This document shows positions 58,582 to 64,000 of a stretch of DNA of 64,000 bases, piece by piece. How positions within the stretch are numbered: position 1 is the stretch's first letter; each line of letters opens with the position of its first letter. Origin of the DNA: an uncultured bacterium (GTDB lineage: Bacteria > Verrucomicrobiota > Lentisphaeria > Victivallales > UBA1829); NCBI GenBank assembly GCA_900548385.1, contig URKJ01000001.1:1-64000 (forward strand), read 5' to 3'. Below the pieces are notes generated by a model that was not told the DNA's origin, did no database searches, and was given only the letters and a program-made list of their open reading frames with translations. The position numbers and the translations under genes are program-made.

Positions 58582-59892
58582 TCATGCGGCGGGCGTTCCG
58601 CTTTCGATCAGCGGACGGTTGGCGTCGGAGGATTCCGCCACGGACCAGATCGCCATGATTTCCCGGTAGACCGGATCCGTTGTGTCGAGTCCGTCATCCG
58701 GCGTGAGAGTCTGAAGAGCTTTCATGATCAGAACCGGGGTGATCCGCTCCGGCGGGAGTGCGACCTGATAGGCTTCATAGCGGTCTTCAAAAATGACTTT
58801 GGAAAGGATATCCGCCTGCGTCAGTTCGTACAGCAGAAGACGGGTCGTCCGGACCGGTATTTCCAGTTTCCCGGAGAGCTGGGTGTCGGTGAGAGGCGGG
58901 AGTCCGCCCTGAAAATGGACCGCGCATTCCCGAACCAGTTTGAGTGCGTAGACGAGTTTCCGGGTATTGCCGACCGAACCGTCGCCGGGCGTTCCCTCGT
59001 AGGAACTGACGTTCTGGCTTGCGAATGCGATTTCCGCGCCGAGCAGGATGAACGTCCAGCTCATCTGGAGCCAGATGAGAAACAGCGGCAGAGCGGCAAA
59101 ACTGCCGTAGATGGCGTTGTATTTCGCCACGTTGAACTGGGCGGCGAGGTAAAGACTCTGGACTATGTAGTAGAGTGCTCCGCCGAAAAATCCGCCCGCC
59201 AGAGCGGGCAGAAGACGGACCCGTGTATTCGGAATGAAAATGTAAATGAACGTGAAGACCAGCCAGGTGGAAACAAACGGCAGGATGCGGGAGGAGAGGG
59301 AGAGCAGCTGATTCATCGTGATGGAAAGTCCGGGGATTTCGTTGACCATTCCGCTCAGCCGCATGGTGGCGTAAACGGTGGCTCCGGTCGAGATAATGAT
59401 GATCAGCGGACACAGCATCACAATGGAAAGATAGTCGCTGACTTTGCGGATGATGGTGCGTCCCGTTTTGATCCCCCAGATGTCGTTCAGGGAGTTTTCG
59501 ATCTGCATCATCAGGCGGATCGTGATCAGCAGCAGCGCGACCGCCCCGATTCCGGCAATGACGCCGCCTTTGGTGTTCTCAAGCAGATTGTCGGAAAACG
59601 TGATGATCTTTTCCGCAATGGCTTCCTGTTCGGAGAGGGATTTCCGGAGCCAGGTTTCCAGACGCGTGTAGAGTCCGAATCCTTTTGCGATGGCGAATGC
59701 GAGCGCCGCCACGGGGATCAATGCCAGAAGAGTGTAGTACGTCAGGGCGGAGGCGCGGAGCATGCACTGGTTTTTCAGGAAGAAGCGCCCGGAGAGAATC
59801 CCGATCCGCAGGATCGAAAGCAGGGCCCGGATGACGAACGGATAATCGGCAAGACGGATCGTCCAGATTCTTGTTTTGAAAAATGTCAGCAT
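58582..59892 (-). CDS. YihY/BrkB-family inner-membrane protein
   Basis: A 436-residue protein with about six membrane helices in the first 290 residues and the family features A-S-A-L-T-Y-Y-T-L-L-A-L-I-P near residue 50 and G-A-L-Y-Y-I-V-Q-S-L-Y-L. The C-terminal 130 residues are a cytoplasmic, winged-helix-like extension (L-S-G-K-L-E-I-P-V-R-T-T-R-L-L-L). Older annotation as ribonuclease BN is wrong for this family, and its function is not known. It has its own promoter and is divergent from an ABC exporter. Confidence 0.88.
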   Translation of the reverse strand: MLTFFKTRIWTIRLADYPFVIRALLSILRIGILSGRFFLKNQCMLRASALTYYTLLALIPVAALAFAIAKGFGLYTRLETWLRKSLSEQEAIAEKIITFSDNLLENTKGGVIAGIGAVALLLITIRLMMQIENSLNDIWGIKTGRTIIRKVSDYLSIVMLCPLIIIISTGATVYATMRLSGMVNEIPGLSITMNQLLSLSSRILPFVSTWLVFTFIYIFIPNTRVRLLPALAGGFFGGALYYIVQSLYLAAQFNVAKYNAIYGSFAALPLFLIWLQMSWTFILLGAEIAFASQNVSSYEGTPGDGSVGNTRKLVYALKLVRECAVHFQGGLPPLTDTQLSGKLEIPVRTTRLLLYELTQADILSKVIFEDRYEAYQVALPPERITPVLIMKALQTLTPDDGLDTTDPVYREIMAIWSVAESSDANRPLIESGTPAA

Positions 59893-59927
59893 AACAGATC
59901 CTTAAACTGTTGTTGTGATTTCCGGTT

Positions 59928-59955
59928 AATATAGCATTTCAACGCCGTTTTACAA
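59928..59955 (-). promoter_or_regulatory. Promoter of the yihY-type gene
   Basis: On the minus strand: TTGTAA (59955-59950), 16 bases, TATATT (59933-59928), 36 bases before the ATG. Confidence 0.6.
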
Positions 59956-59974
59956 AAATATTTTGCTTGCAGGG

Positions 59975-60002
59975 TTGATTTCATGGAAAAAGAAAGTATC
60001 TT
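59975..60002 (+). promoter_or_regulatory. Possible promoter of the ABC exporter gene
   Basis: TTGATT (59975-59980), 16 bases, TATCTT (59997-60002), 45 bases before the start. Confidence 0.4.
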
Positions 60003-60046
60003 TCCCGTTAAACGCGTTCAACGAAATATAAGGACAGACGAACGTT

Positions 60047-61816
60047 ATGTATAAAATGCTCTGGGGAAAATACCGGGACCGGCATGCGATCGAGACCTAT
60101 TGCGGGTTTTACTCCGCCTACAAGTGGAAACTGGTGTTTGTGGTGTTCATGTATTTGATCAAGTCCAGCCCGATGTACATTATTCCGATCATCACGGCGG
60201 ACGTCATCAACCTGATTGCCGGCACTCCGCCTGGCGGCGTTCCGGAGGTCCTCAAACTGCTTGTTTTCGGATCGGTCATCATTCTGCAGAACATTCCGAC
60301 TCACATTATCTATGCGCGGGCGTTCAGCAGTGTGAGCCGTCAGGTGGAGCGCAATCTGCGCACCGCGCTCTGTACGCGTCTTCAGCACCTTTCCATGCAC
60401 TACCATAATTCCAACAAAATGGGCGTTCTGCAGACGAAAGTGCTGCGCGATGTGGAAAACGTGGAAATGCTGACCCGCATGCTGGTGGACAATCTGCCGC
60501 AGATCGCGGCGACGATGTGCGTGGCGATTACGGTAACCGCGATCCGTGCGCCGCTGTTCATCATCTTTTACCTGATTCTGGTTCCGATCGCGGTGATTCT
60601 GTTCCGGCTGATCCGTAAAAGCATGGCACAGCGGAACCGCGAGTTCCGGCTCAGCGTGGAAGATATGTCGGGACACGTCAGCGAAATGCTGCGTCTGATT
60701 CCGGTGACGCGTGCCCATCATCTGGAGGAGCGGGAGCTCAGCCGCGTCGGGGAACGGCTTGAAAAAATCCGGGAAACGGGGTTCCGTCTTGACAGCCTCA
60801 ATGCGGTTTTCAACTCCGTCAACTGGTCGATGATTATGGTGTTCAATCTGCTGACGCTCTGCTGTGCGGCGTATCTGTACATGAAAGGCATTCTGAAAGT
60901 CGGGATTGGTGATGTGACTTTGCTTGCGGGGTATTTCAATATCATTTCCGGCGCCGTGATGCAGCTGCTGAACTTCCTGCCCGCAATGACGAAAGGACTG
61001 GAATCGGTCAAATCCATCGGCGAAGTTCTGGAGTGTCCCGACATCGAACAGAACGAAGGGGGAAAAGCGGTGAATGCCGTGCGAGGCGAATTCGAGTTCC
61101 GGAACGTTTCGTTCCGGTATGATCCCGATGCGGAATATGCTCTCCGGGACTTCTCCCTGCATGTCAAACCGGGCGAGACAATCGCTTTGGTCGGTGCCTC
61201 CGGCGCGGGAAAATCGACCGTCGCCCAGCTTGTGATCGGATTCATCCGCCCGACGGAAGGGACGATTCTGTTGGATGGCGTGGATATGAACGGACTGGAT
61301 CTGCGCACCTACCGCCGTTTTATTTCCGTCGTCACGCAGGAAACGATTCTGTTCGACGGATCCATCCGCGACAACATTGCTTACGGCATTCCCGATGCGA
61401 AGGACCGGGATATTTTCCGCGCGGTCAAGTTCGCCAGTCTGGAGCCGCTGATCAACAGCCTTCCGGAGGGACTTGACACGCGGATCAAGGAGAACGGTTC
61501 CCGGCTTTCCGGCGGACAGCGTCAGCGGATCGCGATCGCCCGCGCCCTGATGCGCGATCCCCGTGTCCTGATTCTGGACGAAGCAACCAGTGCACTGGAC
61601 GTGGATTCCGAATCGGAGATCAAAGCCGCTTTGGAACAGCTGATGAAAGGGCGGACGTCGTTTGTTGTCGCGCACCGTCTTTCCACGATTCAGAACGCCG
61701 ACCGTATCGTGGTTCTTGGCGGGGGGCGCATCCTTGAGATCGGAACCCATCCGGAGCTGATCGCCCGGAATGGGCGGTATGCCGAGATGTACCGCAAATT
61801 CACCATGTTGAATTGA
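60047..61816 (+). CDS. ABC exporter, membrane and ATPase domains in one chain
   Basis: A 589-residue half-transporter of the MsbA/multidrug class. Residues about 25-310 form the six-helix membrane domain. The ATPase carries V-G-A-S-G-A-G-K-S-T (near 385), L-S-G-G-Q-R-Q-R (near 488), L-I-L-D-E-A-T-S-A-L-D and an H-loop V-A-H-R-L-S-T. It forms a homodimer in the inner membrane and exports a lipid, peptide or drug; nothing here shows which. It differs from the 893-residue secretion transporter by lacking any C39-like part. The following gene starts within four bases of its stop. Confidence 0.9.
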   Translation: MYKMLWGKYRDRHAIETYCGFYSAYKWKLVFVVFMYLIKSSPMYIIPIITADVINLIAGTPPGGVPEVLKLLVFGSVIILQNIPTHIIYARAFSSVSRQVERNLRTALCTRLQHLSMHYHNSNKMGVLQTKVLRDVENVEMLTRMLVDNLPQIAATMCVAITVTAIRAPLFIIFYLILVPIAVILFRLIRKSMAQRNREFRLSVEDMSGHVSEMLRLIPVTRAHHLEERELSRVGERLEKIRETGFRLDSLNAVFNSVNWSMIMVFNLLTLCCAAYLYMKGILKVGIGDVTLLAGYFNIISGAVMQLLNFLPAMTKGLESVKSIGEVLECPDIEQNEGGKAVNAVRGEFEFRNVSFRYDPDAEYALRDFSLHVKPGETIALVGASGAGKSTVAQLVIGFIRPTEGTILLDGVDMNGLDLRTYRRFISVVTQETILFDGSIRDNIAYGIPDAKDRDIFRAVKFASLEPLINSLPEGLDTRIKENGSRLSGGQRQRIAIARALMRDPRVLILDEATSALDVDSESEIKAALEQLMKGRTSFVVAHRLSTIQNADRIVVLGGGRILEIGTHPELIARNGRYAEMYRKFTMLN

Positions 61817-61818
61817 GT

Positions 61819-62808
61819 ATGGCGGGAGGACTGCTGCTTATCGCTTGTCTGATTGCCGGTTGGATCATTTATGTGATCACGGTTTGGGCGTCTGCCGCGC
61901 GTTGGAAAGTCATTTGCATTTTTCTGGCGGGTTTGCTTGGAGCTTTCTGCCTCGGCTGGCTGGCAGGATGGGGCTTTCGATTACAGGTAAACTGGGACAG
62001 CGGATTGCGCTATCGGACTCAATTCCGGGAACTGGCGGAACGGTTCGAGTCCGGAACGCTTGCCGTTCCGGCTGTCTCCGGCACGGAATACCGTTTTTTC
62101 CCGTGGCTTTTCTGCGGGATCGTTCTGTCGGCTCTGGTTGTTTTGGCGTTTTTGTTTCTGAACAGGCGCCGGGGACTGCTGATTCCGGTTCTGCTTCTTC
62201 CGTTTCTGCTCTGCGGTACGCTGATTTTCGAGCGGCTCCGTTTCTGGAAGGAGTTTCTGGAAATGCGGAAAGAACAGGGACTCGCGCATATTGCGGAAGC
62301 CGCTTTGCAGGCGCAGGAAAAAGGGGTTCCGAAACGGCTGATTTCCGCTGTCTTCGCGGAACAGAGCAGTCTGTTCCGATTCTCGTATGAAAGACCGGAT
62401 GACGCGTTTTCATCGGGAGACGCTGCGTATTCCGCTCTCCGCGCCTTGCCGGACCGGATGGAAATCCAGCAGGCGAAAGAGGTTCTGAAATATGCGGAAT
62501 GCCTGTATTCCTCTCCGGAGTGTCCGGAGATCAAAGCAGTCCGGCTTCTGATGGCAGATGCCCGGCGCAATGGTCCCGATGAACTGGAGCGTCTTTTTGA
62601 AACAACCGGAACGGTTGCTGGAGAGCTGTATGCCCGTATATTGCTTTCCCGGCTTGAACCGCAGGGGAAAAGAGTTTTTCCGCTCCTGAACGGTGAAGTG
62701 AAATTGGAACGGAATGGCGTGATTGAGACCGTTCCCGCAAAGATTTTTTTCTCCAGCCGGGACCGGTTCAGGGAAGCGTTGCTTTCCGCATGGTTTCCTA
62801 GGGAATGA
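61819..62808 (+). CDS. Integral membrane protein of unknown function
   Basis: A 329-residue protein with four hydrophobic helices (near residues 3-20, 28-48, 90-112 and 117-135), followed by a 190-residue soluble helical domain with many charged residues (E-I-Q-Q-A-K-E-V-L-K-Y-A-E-C-L-Y). ATG 61819 is three bases after the exporter stop, and a TTG at 61813 overlaps it, so the two genes are coupled. It may assist the exporter. Not recognised. Confidence 0.65.
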   Translation: MAGGLLLIACLIAGWIIYVITVWASAARWKVICIFLAGLLGAFCLGWLAGWGFRLQVNWDSGLRYRTQFRELAERFESGTLAVPAVSGTEYRFFPWLFCGIVLSALVVLAFLFLNRRRGLLIPVLLLPFLLCGTLIFERLRFWKEFLEMRKEQGLAHIAEAALQAQEKGVPKRLISAVFAEQSSLFRFSYERPDDAFSSGDAAYSALRALPDRMEIQQAKEVLKYAECLYSSPECPEIKAVRLLMADARRNGPDELERLFETTGTVAGELYARILLSRLEPQGKRVFPLLNGEVKLERNGVIETVPAKIFFSSRDRFREALLSAWFPRE

Positions 62809-62906
62809 GTTCCCGCATGATCCGGATCGGAAACAGATTGACGTTTTTAACCCGTCCGGCGTATAAAAAATGAAACAATACTGCTTCCGCGGAAAGCATA
62901 CAAAGA

Positions 62907-62940
62907 CAAGGCGGATATGATTGAACTCATATCCGCCTTG
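62907..62940. repeat. Perfect 14-base inverted repeat
   Basis: CAAGGCGGATATGA (62907-62920) and TCATATCCGCCTTG (62927-62940), loop TTGAAC. It lies between two converging genes and likely ends transcription of the minus-strand gene or of both, although T-runs are weak. Confidence 0.6.
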
Positions 62941-62964
62941 CCGTAGGTTTCAAGTGTGTGACAG

Positions 62965-64000
62965 TCAGTCGAACAGGATGAACGGATAGCGTTCAGGATC
63001 CTTGTTTTCCCCGATGCCGGGTGCGATTTGCAGCCAGCCGTCACGTCCTTCCCCGTCGTTTTCATTGACAAGTAGATTGAAGCGGAAGCCGCCGCGCAGC
63101 ATGGCAGGGGTCCAGCCGCATGCGTCAAGCGGGATGCGGATCCGGTAGGAGGTTGTTGTTCCCTTGCGTTCCGCCGTCAGACGCAGCTGTTTCCGGACTT
63201 CTTCTTTCCGGAAGCGGCGCGGAGCGTGGAACACATACATTTCCGGTTTGCCGGAATCAAGCAGGGAGGCGCCGAGTTCCCAGTAGTCGTCCTGCGATGG
63301 AAATTTGAAGCAGATTTGCAGATTGTCGCCTTTCCACACGTTGAATCCGCTGTACGGCTGGGAATGCACATCGTCCGTGACGTCGACGAGGAGCTCCAGA
63401 ACACCGTCCGTTTCGCCGAGCCGGATACGCGCGCTGTGATCCGCCGGACCTTTCCAGATGCGGTGTGCAAGCTGCGGATCGGCTTCCGTCTGAGAGACAA
63501 CCTGCGCTTTTTTGTCGAGTACAAAATCCGGTTTCCCGGTTTTCACCCCTTCGACCAGGTGAGCCGGATTGACCGGAATCCGCAACGCGGTTTTCACGGA
63601 ACCTGTCTGACACTGCAGCAGAAACGAGACTGCGTGGTTCGGGAACCGTTCTTTTCCCGGCACGGCGATCCGGAATTCCGGTGTCACAGTCTTGTCCGGA
63701 GAGACGGTGACGGAGACCGACGGTTGCTCCGCCCGGAAGCCATCGGGGAGCGCGGAGAGGGAGAGGCGGAATTCCCGCGGTTTCGGGAACGGGTTCCGCA
63801 CGTTGACTTTCAGCGTCATGGTACGTTCGGGTACGGCGACGTCAAGCGACTTCAGCCGCAGAAGCGGACCGATGAGCCGTGCGGAGGAGGCTCCCGCCAG
63901 ACGCAGTGTTTTCGGTTCATTTTCCGCCTGAACCAGCACAACGCCGTCCTGAGCGGGCAGGGGGCTTTCATTATCCATGAAATCGGAAAGCCGTGCCTGT
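62965..64000 (-). CDS. C-terminal part of a secreted CBM9-like carbohydrate-active protein (5' end outside the window)
   Basis: The frame stays open to base 64000, so only the last 345 codons are present. Residues about 30-150 of this part form a beta-sandwich (L-K-V-N-V-R-N-P-F, as in NEW1/Ig-like domains). The last 170 residues look like a CBM9/DOMON domain (W-K-G-D-N-L-Q-I-C-F-K, Y-R-I-R-I-P-L-D-A-C-G-W, F-N-L-L-V-N-E-N-D). The C-terminus of the cassette 2 protein has a similar design. An internal ATG at 63978 is not the real start. Confidence 0.72.
   Translation of the reverse strand, partial: QARLSDFMDNESPLPAQDGVVLVQAENEPKTLRLAGASSARLIGPLLRLKSLDVAVPERTMTLKVNVRNPFPKPREFRLSLSALPDGFRAEQPSVSVTVSPDKTVTPEFRIAVPGKERFPNHAVSFLLQCQTGSVKTALRIPVNPAHLVEGVKTGKPDFVLDKKAQVVSQTEADPQLAHRIWKGPADHSARIRLGETDGVLELLVDVTDDVHSQPYSGFNVWKGDNLQICFKFPSQDDYWELGASLLDSGKPEMYVFHAPRRFRKEEVRKQLRLTAERKGTTTSYRIRIPLDACGWTPAMLRGGFRFNLLVNENDGEGRDGWLQIAPGIGENKDPERYPFILFD

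Noticed and set aside
60008..61750. Open frame of 580 codons opposite the ABC exporter
   Set aside because: It is a shadow of a gene with full Walker A, signature and Walker B motifs.
1..64000. tRNA, rRNA, CRISPR array or insertion sequence
   Set aside because: Reading the gaps between genes showed no cloverleaf-like GTTCRANNC region, no regularly spaced repeats and no transposase gene; a dedicated RNA search was not possible.

Overview
The window is about 55 % G+C by eye and looks like a gut-type Lentisphaerota bacterium (Victivallis-like). The reasons are the pseudopilin-like proteins with an F-T-L-[I/V/L]-E-L-L start, the many large secreted glycosidases with dedicated LacI/GntR/AraC regulators, and a pilus/secretin locus of the type known from Akkermansia (Amuc_1098-1102). 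This is an inference from content; no taxonomic marker was compared. Bases 1-48 are not biological: they are an Illumina Nextera i7 adapter, so the window starts at a contig end.

Layout. 50-1896: truncated XRE-cupin regulator and a MurC-type ligase. 1887-3544 (-): nucleoside hydrolase interrupted by one in-frame TGA, coupled to an AraC regulator. 3774-4850: Gfo/Idh/MocA oxidoreductase. 4957-7983 (-): radical SAM/SPASM protein and a GH78-like rhamnosidase. 8032-14024 (-): esterase, RecO, HlyD-type adaptor, type I secretion ABC transporter with a degenerate C39 region, and a small protein. 14350-30356: three regulator/pseudopilin/secreted-glycosidase cassettes (LacI, GntR with a solute-binding-protein domain, AraC). 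30410-33425 (-): LOG-family protein, phosphoglycerate kinase, GAPDH. 33848-45588: secreted protein, SecG, PilM/PilN fusion, PilO/Amuc_1100-like protein, a calcium-loop protein and two tandem PilQ-like secretins. 45685-52842: small conserved-looking protein and a fourth cassette (AraC, BNR sialidase-like protein, pseudopilin, 1328-residue secreted protein). 52925-54562 (-): ECF sigma, zinc anti-sigma and periplasmic coiled-coil protein. 54772-55053: ABM monooxygenase-like protein. 55231-57072 (-): AT-rich insert with a candidate L,D-transpeptidase-fold toxin and a probable immunity protein. 57073-62808: RpoD-like sigma, YihY, ABC exporter and a membrane protein. 62965-64000 (-): C-terminal part of a secreted carbohydrate-active protein.

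The most system-like signal is the cassette repeated four times: one transcription factor, one pseudopilin and one very large exported polysaccharide-active protein, set close together with good ribosome binding sites. The pilus/secretin locus in the same window could be the envelope machine these pseudopilins belong to. Promoters readable by eye are mostly TTGxxx - 16/17 bp - TATAAT/TATATT, matching an ordinary housekeeping sigma factor. No tRNA, rRNA, CRISPR array or insertion sequence was recognised.
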